Shown here: one piece after another, positions 54,061 to 62,186 of the stretch
Layout of the letters: each line of letters starts with the position of its first letter
How positions within the stretch are numbered: position 1 is the first letter of the stretch
Assembly: GCA_014728295.1 (NCBI GenBank)
Contig: WJLW01000075.1
Location: 1-64,000, forward strand
DNA: 64,000 nucleotides
Direction: 5' to 3'
Source: Chitinivibrionales bacterium
GTDB lineage: Bacteria; Fibrobacterota; Chitinivibrionia; Chitinivibrionales; WJKA01
Translations under genes and position numbers: made by a program
The notes under the pieces: model-generated
Seen by the model: the letters and a program-made list of their open reading frames with translations, nothing else
The model's database searches: none
What the model was told of the DNA's origin: nothing

Positions 54061-54600
54061 ATGAAAATATCCCACTACACCATCGCATCACTCATTGCCT
54101 TCGTCCTCTCCCTCATCATCTTCTTCGGCATGTACCGCCGCAAAGCCAATTTTGACAAGTTGGTGCGCGAGTCGCAGATTGCGACCCAGGGCTACGACAC
54201 GCGTCTGGTGGGCATGGTCAACAAGCTCGAGAAGGAGTTGGCCATTCGAGCCAGCTTCGGTTTCCCGGGCGGCAAGGATCCCATGACCGGCCGCAGCCGC
54301 ACGGTTGCCCGTCCTCAGCGTCCCCGCCGCGCTCCCCGGCAACCCCGGAAAACCGAGCAAGCACCAAAAATTCGCGAGCGTCCCGACCCCATCAAGCTGA
54401 CAGCAGTTATTTTTGATGACACCGACCGCAAGCACACGGCGATCATCATGGACGGTGAGCGTTCGTTGTCGGTTGAGGTCGGCGATGTCGTCGACGATCG
54501 CCGGATTACCCATATAACCAATGAATACATTGCTATGGAAAGTTCCAGCTACCGGTATCGGTACGACATTTACGGCAACAAAAAGCGAATCAGAAAATAA
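54061..54600 (+). CDS. pilP: PilP/GspC-like periplasmic linker protein
   Basis: A 179-residue protein with an N-terminal transmembrane helix at about 8-25 (IASLIAFVLSLIIFFGMY) rather than a lipobox, so it differs from classical PilP lipoproteins. A basic, proline-rich linker (PQRPRRAPRQPRKTEQ) leads to a C-terminal beta-domain (LTAVIFDDTDRKHTAIIMDG, VEVGDVVDDRRITHI) like the HR domain of GspC/PilP that contacts the secretin. Position between pilO and pilQ fits. Confidence 0.75.
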   Translation: MKISHYTIASLIAFVLSLIIFFGMYRRKANFDKLVRESQIATQGYDTRLVGMVNKLEKELAIRASFGFPGGKDPMTGRSRTVARPQRPRRAPRQPRKTEQAPKIRERPDPIKLTAVIFDDTDRKHTAIIMDGERSLSVEVGDVVDDRRITHITNEYIAMESSSYRYRYDIYGNKKRIRK

Positions 54601-54612
54601 CGAATCAGAAAA
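54586..54612. repeat. Short direct repeat at the end of the PilP gene
   Basis: CGAATCAGAAAA occurs twice with a 15-bp period, at 54586-54597 and 54601-54612, the first within the last codons of the PilP-like gene. It looks like a small slippage duplication and adds only spacing ahead of the pilQ ribosome-binding site. Confidence 0.6.
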
Positions 54613-54633
54613 AATAGGGAAGGGAGACACCGT

Positions 54634-55962
54634 TTGTTCTCGAAAATATTGCAATCTCGCATATTGCTTATCGTTTTGTGCTTCGGCTTGAGCTTGACCT
54701 TTGCGCAAGAAGAAACAGCAAGCACCTCTCCCGTTGTCGACGAGCATACCAACCCGCGCCTGAAAACTCCGATTACGCTGCGTGCTAAAGATGCGAATCT
54801 TTCGGAGATACTGAAAGTACTCTCGGAGCGCTCGGGGATGAATTTTGTTTCGAGTGAGGATGTCAACCGCGAAAAAATTACCATCATTCTCAATAAGACT
54901 CCGCTTGACGAGGCAATCAACATCATCGTGCGTGCGGCCGGACTGGCGTATGAAATCATCGGCAATGCCGTACTCATTGCCGAGCCGGAACGCATCAAGG
55001 AGGAAGTCGGCCAGACGGGATACGTGATTAATCTCAAATACGTGCCGGCTACCGAGGTCGCCAAAATGCTCTCCGATCTTACCAAAAACATCAAGGTTGA
55101 CGAAGGCGGCAACCGGCTGATTTGTTTCACCAGCCCGCGTGTTATCAACGAAATCGAAAGAATCATCAAAGCCATCGATCACCCTCACATTCTGGTCATG
55201 CTCGAAACCCGAATCATCGAAGTATCGACCGGCAAGCTGGCAGAATACGGCATCGACTGGAATTCATTGTCGTCAATTTCCGGGAGCATTGTCTATCCCG
55301 AAAGCCCGATGATTTCCGGTTTTCAAACCGACAAATGGAGAAAATTTCCGTTGTCCTTCTCGACGTCGCTCGATTTGCTGCTCAACAACAATGACGGGCG
55401 CATTCTGATGGACTCGAAATTGACAACGACGAATAACCGCCCGGCCAGTCTGCATATCGGCGATATCGTTCCGTACGAAATTCAGGTTTACAATCCTTCG
55501 GCCGGCGGCGGCGTCAACCGGGATATCATCAAAGAAGAAACCGGCGTCAAGGTCTCGATGACCCCGCATGTCAACGAGAACAACCAGGTCACTCTCAGTA
55601 TCGAACCGGAAGTATCCTCGATTCCACGATTCAACGGCAACCTGCCGATTGTGTCCGTTCGTAAAGCGCAAACGACAATCCGCGTCGAGAACGGCCAGAC
55701 CATATTCCTGGCGGGATTGCTTTCCGAGCAAAAGCGTGAAAATATCGACAAGCTGCCACTGCTGGGCCAGATACCGATCCTGGGGCGCTTGTTTCAACAC
55801 CGCAGCATTACCACCGAGAAGACGAATTTGATTATCGAGATCACCCCCAGAATTATCTTCGATACCAAAGATGCCGAACTGGGCGCTGATCATTTCGGGG
55901 TTAAGCAGTCGTATGAGGAAAAGGGCGGGTCGAAGTTGCAGAAGGAGGAGGAGCAAGAGTAG
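54634..55962 (+). CDS. pilQ: PilQ secretin
   Basis: A 442-residue outer-membrane secretin through which the pilus emerges. A signal peptide (LQSRILLIVLCFGLSLTFA) is followed by an STN/N0 domain (ITLRAKDANLSEILKVLSERSGMNF), an N1/secretin-N domain (NLKYVPATEVAKMLSDLTKNI) and the secretin barrel with NGQTIFLAGLLSEQKRE, LPLLGQIPILGRLFQHRS and LIIEITPRII. It is shorter than typical PilQ proteins (600-800) because it lacks AMIN domains. The TTG start at 54634 has AGGGAG seven to nine bases upstream. It ends the pilus run. Confidence 0.92.
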   Translation: MFSKILQSRILLIVLCFGLSLTFAQEETASTSPVVDEHTNPRLKTPITLRAKDANLSEILKVLSERSGMNFVSSEDVNREKITIILNKTPLDEAINIIVRAAGLAYEIIGNAVLIAEPERIKEEVGQTGYVINLKYVPATEVAKMLSDLTKNIKVDEGGNRLICFTSPRVINEIERIIKAIDHPHILVMLETRIIEVSTGKLAEYGIDWNSLSSISGSIVYPESPMISGFQTDKWRKFPLSFSTSLDLLLNNNDGRILMDSKLTTTNNRPASLHIGDIVPYEIQVYNPSAGGGVNRDIIKEETGVKVSMTPHVNENNQVTLSIEPEVSSIPRFNGNLPIVSVRKAQTTIRVENGQTIFLAGLLSEQKRENIDKLPLLGQIPILGRLFQHRSITTEKTNLIIEITPRIIFDTKDAELGADHFGVKQSYEEKGGSKLQKEEEQE

Positions 55963-55991
55963 GACGAGGGGACCGACAGGGCGACGATCGA

Positions 55992-56042
55992 TTGGGTAAT
56001 CATATCGCGGGTAGCGTAGATTCCCGTCTGCACGAGAATGAC
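55992..56042 (+). repeat. Degenerate copy of the double-hairpin repeat
   Basis: The right half is clear (GATTCCCGTCTGCACGAGAATGAC), and the left part matches only loosely (GGGTAATCATATCGCGGG). It shares its right flank with copy 3. Confidence 0.6.
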
Positions 56043-56086
56043 ATATTATTGATCCCGTATTCACAGCAATGGCACTTTTTTGCGAT

Positions 56087-56152
56087 GTCATACCCACGCA
56101 GGTGGGTATCCACACCGTAGGTAGCGTAGATTCCCTTTTTCATGGGAATGAC
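56087..56152 (+). repeat. Dispersed double-hairpin repeat, copy 3
   Basis: A 66-bp copy with ends GTCATACCC and GGGAATGAC, the left hairpin ACCCACGCAGGTGGGT and the right hairpin ATTCCC-N8-GGGAAT. Confidence 0.85.
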
Positions 56153-56272
56153 ATATTATTGATCTCCGGAATGATAATTTTAAGTAAGGGGAGGGATATT
56201 TAAGTAGAATGGCTTGACGTATGGCAGGTGGATAAACGGGGCGGCCTTATAGAGTAGTGTAAGCCAACTGCG

Positions 56273-56647
56273 TTACACGCGCTTTTTCACGTACAGTTCA
56301 ATCAGATGCCCGTCAGGATCGGTGATAATGCGGCTTTGAAAGCGGGGGTGTTCGCGTTTATCGACGTTATCCAGTTCCGGAAATTCGGCCTCGACGCGTA
56401 TGAGTTCATCTCTGGTTATTTCGAACCCGAAAGATTTTATCCCGATTTTTTTAGCCAGTTCAACATGCTGAGCGCTTTCATTGTCAACCTGAGCGAGCAC
56501 AATTTCCACGTGATCGTTGCCGATAACCACGCCCTGGGGAGTGCCATAGATCCTTTGAAATCCAAAATGTTCTTTGTACCATGCCATACTCTCATCAAAA
56601 TCCTGAACCAGCAGAACAATACCATTGCATTTTTTTGGTTGGATCAT
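56273..56647 (-). CDS. VOC-superfamily (glyoxalase-like) protein
   Basis: A 124-residue protein of the vicinal-oxygen-chelate fold. The first beta-alpha unit is GIVLLVQDFDESMAWYKEHFGF, and the C-terminal unit is FQSRIITDPDGHLIELYVKK, whose DPDGHLIEL is the hallmark of the superfamily. Metal-ligand positions of a true glyoxalase I are not clearly complete, and the substrate is unknown. AGGAG precedes the ATG. It stands alone between the pilus operon and a transporter gene. Confidence 0.85.
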   Translation of the reverse strand: MIQPKKCNGIVLLVQDFDESMAWYKEHFGFQRIYGTPQGVVIGNDHVEIVLAQVDNESAQHVELAKKIGIKSFGFEITRDELIRVEAEFPELDNVDKREHPRFQSRIITDPDGHLIELYVKKRV

Positions 56648-56734
56648 GAATCACTCCTGAAATTTTAACAAAAAAAACAGGTTTGCGCAGAAGTAGTAAG
56701 ATACACTATGCGCTCTTGTTCGTGAAGAGGGACC

Positions 56735-57610
56735 TCATGGGCTCGAGGTGCGCGTCAGCTTATCCAGAGATTCCACAATTATGGCGCTTAGTACCAGGGC
56801 TGCACCCGCAATGGTGCGCAGTGTCGGCATCTCATTGAGGTGCGCCCAGGCCAGCAGCGCCGAAGCAGGTACGGCAATTGCGGAAATGATATCAATGGTC
56901 GCAACCGGCAGATGCTTCATGGAATATATGCGCAAGGTGTGCGGCAAGGCGGTAAATACTATCCCGAGCAAAACCAGCCAGGCCAGCGATTGCATACCGG
57001 CGAAGTCGTGCTCGTAGAAGGGTATGAGTGGCGCCAGAACGACTGAAGCGATCATCGTCTGCCATGCCATAACGACCATACTGTCTTCGGACCTCATCAG
57101 CGATTTGGTGATAAGATTGCGCACCGTAAACAACAGGGCCGACAGGAGCGCCACGGCAATTCCGGCAAGTACCCCGGGCGAAGGGTTTCGCCACTCGGCC
57201 AGCAAGCCGACTCCGGCAACAATCAGCAATGCGGCGAATAGTTGGCGGATGCTGGGACGCTCTTTTTGCGACAGCGGTTCGGCCAGCGCCATCATGGACG
57301 GGAACGTAAACAGCGAAACCAATGCTATGGCAACGGTGGTAAATCTCAATGCCAGAAAAAAGGTCGTCCAGTGCGCAGCGAGCAGCAATCCGGCAATAAC
57401 GGTCTGCCTGATTCGCATTTTGTCGAGGGCCTTTTTGTGCCGGGCCTTTGCAAACGCAAACAGCGCCAAGGAGGCAATCAGGCAGCGCCCGGAAACAAGT
57501 GTAACAGACGACATTCCGACTTTTTTGACGATGATGCTGACATAGCCCACCGAAATCGATGCGAAAATCATCCATACATATGCGTTTCTTGCCGGTTGAG
57601 AAAGTGCCAT
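56735..57610 (-). CDS. EamA-type drug/metabolite transporter
   Basis: A 291-residue inner-membrane protein of the DMT superfamily: ten predicted helices in two EamA halves (about 10-140 and 150-285), for example YVSIIVKKVGMSSVTLVSGRC and WAHLNEMPTLRTIAGAALVLS. RhaT/YdcZ-like families look similar; the substrate cannot be deduced. The open frame starts at TTG 57622; the ATG at 57610 is preferred though neither has a strong ribosome-binding site. It is divergent from the lipoprotein gene across about 93 bp. Confidence 0.85.
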   Translation of the reverse strand: MALSQPARNAYVWMIFASISVGYVSIIVKKVGMSSVTLVSGRCLIASLALFAFAKARHKKALDKMRIRQTVIAGLLLAAHWTTFFLALRFTTVAIALVSLFTFPSMMALAEPLSQKERPSIRQLFAALLIVAGVGLLAEWRNPSPGVLAGIAVALLSALLFTVRNLITKSLMRSEDSMVVMAWQTMIASVVLAPLIPFYEHDFAGMQSLAWLVLLGIVFTALPHTLRIYSMKHLPVATIDIISAIAVPASALLAWAHLNEMPTLRTIAGAALVLSAIIVESLDKLTRTSSP

Positions 57611-57703
57611 TTCGGTAGCCAACGTATTTTAAGTTATTAGCTTATATGTCGCAGGACCCGACTAAAATGAATTACCACTTCCGCATTTGCAAGCAGAGCC
57701 GAT

Positions 57704-58435
57704 ATGAACAGGAATATGCAGATACTGGCGGCACTTCCACTCCTGGCGCTGATTACGTGCAACGGCAGGGCGCCGGCGCCGGTCATTGAGCAGGTATTTC
57801 CCGGGATAGTGCAATGGAATGTCGAAGTTGAACGCATGATATTCCAGCGAAGCCTGGACGTCGGGCACCTGTACGAATTGGTTGACAGCATTGCAGAATA
57901 TGTCAGCATTTCCGTCCCGCCGGATCCGGCCGGGCGAAAAATTGACTCGATTACGCAGGTTATCTACCGCGACCTTTCCATCGAACCGATCACCGATACG
58001 GCTCCGATACAATCAACCTTACTGCAACGCGTGCTGGATTCGAAATCGGGAAGCTGTCTGGGACTGGTAAGCCTGTACCTGGGCATTGCTGAACAACTGG
58101 GCATGCCGCTCTACGGCGTATTATTGCCGGGGCACGTTTTTCTTCGCTATCAGGACGATTCGATTCGTTTCAATATCGAAACGTTGCGCGCGGGAATATC
58201 CCGTACCGATTCATTTTATATCGACTATTTCGATGTACGCAAAAGTCAACGCAGATACCTGCGCAATCTTTCCAATGCGCAGGTACTGGCGCTGTACTAT
58301 TTCAACTCGGCAAATACCCTGCGCGATCTGGGCCGTTATGGCGACGCCCGTCGTCACTACCGGGAGAGCCTGCGCTTGTTTCCGCAATTTCGAGAAGCAC
58401 GCGATAATCTCCGCCTGATGCGCAAACGGACGTGA
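57704..58435 (+). CDS. Transglutaminase-like (SirB1-type) lipoprotein with TPR tail
   Basis: A 243-residue exported protein. The signal ends in LALITCNG, a plausible lipobox with Cys19. Residues about 55-190 match the SirB1-like transglutaminase-like domain, with the cysteine in SGSCLGLVSLYLGIAEQLGMP and the histidine in GVLLPGHVFLRYQ. The last 45 residues form one TPR-like unit (YYFNSANTLRDLGRYGDARRHYRESLRLFP). Its enzymatic activity is not known; the cysteine-histidine pair suggests a papain-like fold. It converges with the reductase gene with no bases between them. Confidence 0.82.
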   Translation: MNRNMQILAALPLLALITCNGRAPAPVIEQVFPGIVQWNVEVERMIFQRSLDVGHLYELVDSIAEYVSISVPPDPAGRKIDSITQVIYRDLSIEPITDTAPIQSTLLQRVLDSKSGSCLGLVSLYLGIAEQLGMPLYGVLLPGHVFLRYQDDSIRFNIETLRAGISRTDSFYIDYFDVRKSQRRYLRNLSNAQVLALYYFNSANTLRDLGRYGDARRHYRESLRLFPQFREARDNLRLMRKRT

Positions 58436-59401
58436 CTACCACGAATAGTAGTTTGGCGCAATGCCTTTCGGCGGGAAGACGGCGTCGATCTTCTCGAGGG
58501 TGTTCTGGCTCAATTCCAACTCAACCGCGGCCAGTGCGCCGTCAAGTTGTGCGGCAGTGCGTGGACCGATGATCGGTGCGGTAACTGCAGGTTGTGCATT
58601 AAGCCAGGCCAGGGCTGCCGTGCCGGGTTCGGCGCCCATTTCTTTGCACAGAGCTTCCCAGTGCTCGATTTTTTCCCGATTTGCCTCGACGCGCTGCTTC
58701 ATTTTTTCGCTGCTGCGCCGTCCTTCATGCGCGCCGTTCAGTATCCCGCCCAGCATGCCCCCATCCAGCGGGCTCCACGGTATCAGGCCAAGTCCATAGT
58801 GTTGACATGCCGGAATCACCTCATGTTCGATATGGCGGCTGCTGAGACTGTATTTGCTTTGCTCGCATACCAGTCCCAGGAAATTGCGTCCGGACGCTGC
58901 CTGACACGCGGTGGCAATATCCCAGCCGGCGAAGTTGCTCGAACCAACATAGAGAATTTTGCCTTGCTGCACAAGCAATTCCATGGCCTGCCAGATTTCG
59001 TCCCAGGGAGCATTACGGTCGACATGATGCATCTGGTATAAATCGATGTGATCGGTCTGAAGCCGTTGCAGGCTGTCCTCGCATGCTTTACGAATGTGAT
59101 AGGCGGACAGGCGTTTGTCATTAATGCCGTCTCCCATCTGGCCGTATACTTTGGTGGCGAGGACGATTTTTTCGCGGCGACTGCCCTGAGCGATCCAGCG
59201 GCCGACAATGCTTTCGGTTATGCCCTCGCCCACAACACCGCCGTAGACATTTGCGGTATCGAAAAAATTAATGCCGCCGTCAAGGGCTTTGTCCATGACG
59301 GCAAAGCTGTCTTTTTCTTGGGTGCGGGTACCAAAATTCATCGTACCCAGACAGAGCTTGCTGACCTGCAATCCGGTTCGACCCAGATAAGTGTAACGCA
59401 T
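58436..59401 (-). CDS. Aldo/keto reductase
   Basis: A 321-residue NADPH-dependent oxidoreductase of the AKR superfamily. It shows the N-terminal MRYTYLGRTGLQVSKLCLGTMNFG, the catalytic Asp/Tyr segment FFDTANVYGG, the catalytic lysine region KIVLATKVYG, the His of DLYQMHHVDR, and a C-terminal cofactor-binding phrase PIIGPRTAAQLDGALAA. It resembles the YajO/Tas-like subgroup. GGAGG precedes the ATG. Substrate unknown. It lies 143 bp downstream of the cysteine synthase gene. Confidence 0.93.
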   Translation of the reverse strand: MRYTYLGRTGLQVSKLCLGTMNFGTRTQEKDSFAVMDKALDGGINFFDTANVYGGVVGEGITESIVGRWIAQGSRREKIVLATKVYGQMGDGINDKRLSAYHIRKACEDSLQRLQTDHIDLYQMHHVDRNAPWDEIWQAMELLVQQGKILYVGSSNFAGWDIATACQAASGRNFLGLVCEQSKYSLSSRHIEHEVIPACQHYGLGLIPWSPLDGGMLGGILNGAHEGRRSSEKMKQRVEANREKIEHWEALCKEMGAEPGTAALAWLNAQPAVTAPIIGPRTAAQLDGALAAVELELSQNTLEKIDAVFPPKGIAPNYYSW

Positions 59402-59544
59402 GGTAACCTCCTTGAAAAAATTCGCTAAAATTAACTATGTTTCGACGCTCCCGCCCCGCAGGATCAGGATAACATCGCATTATCGACGTATCGTCGTGTT
59501 CCCGCCTGGCGGAATCGTTGCGGCGTCCTATCGTCGCGCCGTCT

Positions 59545-60462
59545 CTACGGCGGGCAAGAAGCACACACCGAACGGAACACTTCGGTCGAAAGATACCGGT
59601 CCCCCCGGTCGGGAAAGAGTGTGACGACGGTGGCGCCGCACCGGGCTTGACGGGCAACCAGCATGGCGCCCCACAGTGCCGCTCCGCTGCTGATACCGCA
59701 AAACAGCCCTTCGGTCAATGCCAGTTCGCGCACTGTTTCAAATGCCTCATCGTCGGGGCAGGTCAGTTTGTCATCCAACAGTGAGGGCTCATAGATCCCG
59801 GGAACAATTGACTCCTGCATGTTTTTGAGCCCCTGGATGCGATGATTGAGCGAAGGTTCGACGCCGATAACCTTGACCGATGGTTTATGCTCCCGAAAAT
59901 AGCGTGAGGCTCCCATCAGTGTTCCGCTGGTACCCATGCCGGCTACAAAAAAATCAATTTCGCCGCCGGTATCACGAACAATTTCGGGAGCGGTAGTTTG
60001 GTAGTGTGCTTTCCAGTTGGCGGCATTGGCAAACTGGTTCGGCATGAAATAATTATCGCCGTGATGATCAATGATATAATGCGCCCGATTAATAGCGCCG
60101 TCGGTGCGATCGCAGCCGGGAGTCATTTCGAGTTCGGCGCCAAGAGCCATAAGTATCGAACGGCGCTCCTCGCTTACGCAGGCAGGCATGGTTAATTTTA
60201 TTTTGAATCCCATTGCCGCCGCAATCATTGCCATCCCGATCCCGGTGTTGCCGGATGTAGGCTCCAGAATGGTCTTGCCGCCGGACAAGGCGCCTGAATC
60301 GGCGGCTTGTTTCAGCATGAAATAGGCCGGTCGATCTTTTACCGACCCACCGGGATTGTGACCCTCCAGTTTGGCCATAATGCGCACGCCGGATTTGGCG
60401 GGATTCCACATGCGCTTGATTTCAACCAGCGGCGTGTTGCCGATAGCATCAAGTACGCTCAT
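59545..60462 (-). CDS. cysM: Cysteine synthase (O-acetylserine sulfhydrylase family)
   Basis: A 305-residue PLP enzyme making cysteine from O-acetylserine (or O-phosphoserine/thiosulfate, depending on subtype). The PLP lysine is in NPGGSVKDRPA, the phosphate-binding loop is TSGNTGIGMAMIA, and GTSGTLMGASRYF is the glycine loop. The C-terminal GLFCGISSGAALWGAML is typical. The sequence resembles CysM more than CysK (VEPSLNHRIQGLKNM), but subtype is uncertain. It follows the 43-residue Cys-rich gene by three bases. Confidence 0.92.
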   Translation of the reverse strand: MSVLDAIGNTPLVEIKRMWNPAKSGVRIMAKLEGHNPGGSVKDRPAYFMLKQAADSGALSGGKTILEPTSGNTGIGMAMIAAAMGFKIKLTMPACVSEERRSILMALGAELEMTPGCDRTDGAINRAHYIIDHHGDNYFMPNQFANAANWKAHYQTTAPEIVRDTGGEIDFFVAGMGTSGTLMGASRYFREHKPSVKVIGVEPSLNHRIQGLKNMQESIVPGIYEPSLLDDKLTCPDDEAFETVRELALTEGLFCGISSGAALWGAMLVARQARCGATVVTLFPDRGDRYLSTEVFRSVCASCPP

Positions 60463-60465
60463 GGT

Positions 60466-60597
60466 CTATATTTTCCGGGGTTTGCACAGATGCTTTTTCT
60501 TCTCGGCGAATCTGCCGCACTTTTTGCATTTGAATTTATCGTCTCCAGCAGGTTTGCCGGTTTTCTTCTCACCCTTTTTGCAGAGCTCTTTTGACAT
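60466..60597 (-). CDS. Small Cys-rich (zinc-ribbon-like) protein, 43 aa
   Basis: A 43-residue basic protein with four cysteines, including CKKC and a CGRF step. The residues around them (DKFKCKKCGRFAEKKKHLCKP) look like a minimal zinc ribbon. A strong GGAGG lies five bases before the ATG at 60597. The stop codon is three bases from the ATG of cysM, so the two are cotranscribed. Function unknown; a zinc sensor or a small binding protein is possible. Confidence 0.6.
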   Translation of the reverse strand: MSKELCKKGEKKTGKPAGDDKFKCKKCGRFAEKKKHLCKPRKI

Positions 60598-60629
60598 AAT
60601 CGCCTCCGATATGCTATGGATTGCTTGTT

Positions 60630-61568
60630 TTATAAAATAGTAGCTACTCCCACAATCTTGCACAGCTCAGCTACCTCCAGGTACAATGCGTCCAGTGCCG
60701 CAATGTCCTCCTGTTCGAATGAAAAATCGTCGATCCGCGAGGTAGTGCCGATGTTTTTGCCTCTCATGCGTAAATACAACTTTGCATTGGCGGGATAGTT
60801 GTAGCGAACGAGATAGTCGACAATCGTAACGAAGCGCTGGACTTTTTCCGCCGTTTCAGGATGATTGTTGAACTGCGTGCAGAGCCATCCCAGAAGTTCG
60901 GGGAACAAGTTGGCGGCCAGAGCGCTGCAGCCGTGCGCGCCCATTTGCAAACCAGCCAGGAGGGATGCTGCATGTGCGTTGAATAATTGTAGCGGGGTCC
61001 CCCTGGCGGCATGCAACTGGTCGGTTATTATCTGCACGTCCTTGCTGGTGCTTTTGAAATAAGTAAAGCGACCGGTTCGAGCAAGTTCACCCAGGACCTG
61101 CGGGGGCATGATGCGATGACTGGGTTGAGGGCATTCATACAGGCCCAGATGAATGTCGCCGGTCATTTCCACAAATTTCATGAAATTGTCGCGCAGCACG
61201 TCGTCCGTTTCATCCGGCGCGGCGAACTGATTTACCAGCGCAACAACGGAATGCACGTCGGTCTCACGCAGTGCACATGCCAGATCGGCCAGTTCATCCG
61301 GAGCATCCCCATAGAGGCCGGAAGCAACGACCGGTACGCGCCCGTCTGCAAAGTCAACAACAGCCCGCGCCAGGTCGATGCGTTCCTGCACCGACAGGTG
61401 AAACATCTCGCTCGATTGACACACGGCAAACAATCCGGTGACGCCGGCTGCCAGATACCACTCGACGAGTTCATGCAATCCCGCAAAATCGAGTGATGTA
61501 TCATCCTTGAGCGGTGTAATCATAACAGGAACAACGCCCCGGCAAATCGGGGAAGGAGCTGCTGTCAA
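60630..61568 (-). CDS. DapA-family (N-acetylneuraminate lyase/dihydrodipicolinate synthase) aldolase
   Basis: A roughly 312-residue class I aldolase. It has the N-terminal GVVPVMITPLKDDTSLDFAGL, the phrase VTGLFAVCQSSEMFHLSV (where GTTGE is usual), Tyr in LGLYECPQP and the Schiff-base lysine in FTYFKSTSKD. The replacement of GTTGE by CQSSE means it is not a standard DapA; it belongs to an unassigned branch. The open frame begins at TTG 61589, but TTG at 61568 has AAAGG eight bases upstream; no ATG fits. It ends 32 bp before the small Cys-rich gene and is likely cotranscribed with it and cysM. Confidence 0.8.
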   Translation of the reverse strand: MTAAPSPICRGVVPVMITPLKDDTSLDFAGLHELVEWYLAAGVTGLFAVCQSSEMFHLSVQERIDLARAVVDFADGRVPVVASGLYGDAPDELADLACALRETDVHSVVALVNQFAAPDETDDVLRDNFMKFVEMTGDIHLGLYECPQPSHRIMPPQVLGELARTGRFTYFKSTSKDVQIITDQLHAARGTPLQLFNAHAASLLAGLQMGAHGCSALAANLFPELLGWLCTQFNNHPETAEKVQRFVTIVDYLVRYNYPANAKLYLRMRGKNIGTTSRIDDFSFEQEDIAALDALYLEVAELCKIVGVATIL

Positions 61569-61599
61569 GCTATCGTACCTTTCTCCCAAAGAGGCAAGC

Positions 61600-62178
61600 T
61601 CAGAGATTGGAAATATACGTCAGGGTACTCATTATCTCTTCGTATACCGGCAGAAAACGCTGGTAAACATGCGGTTTGGTCCAGAAGGCCACGCGCACGT
61701 TGTAAGTATCCCTTGTAAAGAAGAATTCAACGAACTGATATCCGTACATCATATATTCCCATTTGACCATCGGTTTGTCATACGCCAGAAAATCGATGAG
61801 TTCTTTGTCCTCTTCGATTGATTCACTGTTAATCTCGCGAACTTTGCGGGCGTATTCGATATTTGACAAATTCAAATTAATGGCAATACCGCGCGTCCCC
61901 TGGGTGCCCTCAACCGTAGAGCCGACATACAACAGCTCGCCGCCGGAGTTATAAAATTTTTCGGCCACGCCCTTATTGCTTTTACTCATCCTGTTGGGAT
62001 CAGTCGTTATATCCCAATTGCCCCGGTAGATAAGGGCGAAACCAAGCGATTTATTCTCATAGGCGCGATCCTCCCGGAAATATGAATCGGGATAATATTG
62101 CGTCAACGGTCCTGAGCAGCAAAGGAGGAGCAGCACATATATCGAATGGAATAGTAAGCCGGCAAGAAATCGTTTCAT
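61600..62178 (-). CDS. Uncharacterised lipoprotein (192 aa)
   Basis: A 192-residue exported protein. The signal peptide ends in VLLLLCCSG, a good lipobox with the acylated cysteine near residue 20 or 21. The mature protein is beta-rich with aromatic residues (GFALIYRGNWDITTD, YMMYGYQFVEFFFTRDTYNV) and no known motif. It lies 8 bp after the HEAT protein gene and about 31 bp before the aldolase gene, within a same-direction group. Function unknown. Confidence 0.8.
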   Translation of the reverse strand: MKRFLAGLLFHSIYVLLLLCCSGPLTQYYPDSYFREDRAYENKSLGFALIYRGNWDITTDPNRMSKSNKGVAEKFYNSGGELLYVGSTVEGTQGTRGIAINLNLSNIEYARKVREINSESIEEDKELIDFLAYDKPMVKWEYMMYGYQFVEFFFTRDTYNVRVAFWTKPHVYQRFLPVYEEIMSTLTYISNL

Positions 62179-62186
62179 TAATCCTG

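Larger units (their letters stand above)
55963..56272. other. Repeat-rich gap after pilQ
   Basis: 310 bp with one full and one degenerate copy of the double-hairpin element and no gene. Both copies end in GAATGACATATTATTGATC, so this segment probably arose by local tandem duplication. The hairpins could also stop convergent transcription from pilQ and the VOC gene. Confidence 0.6.
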
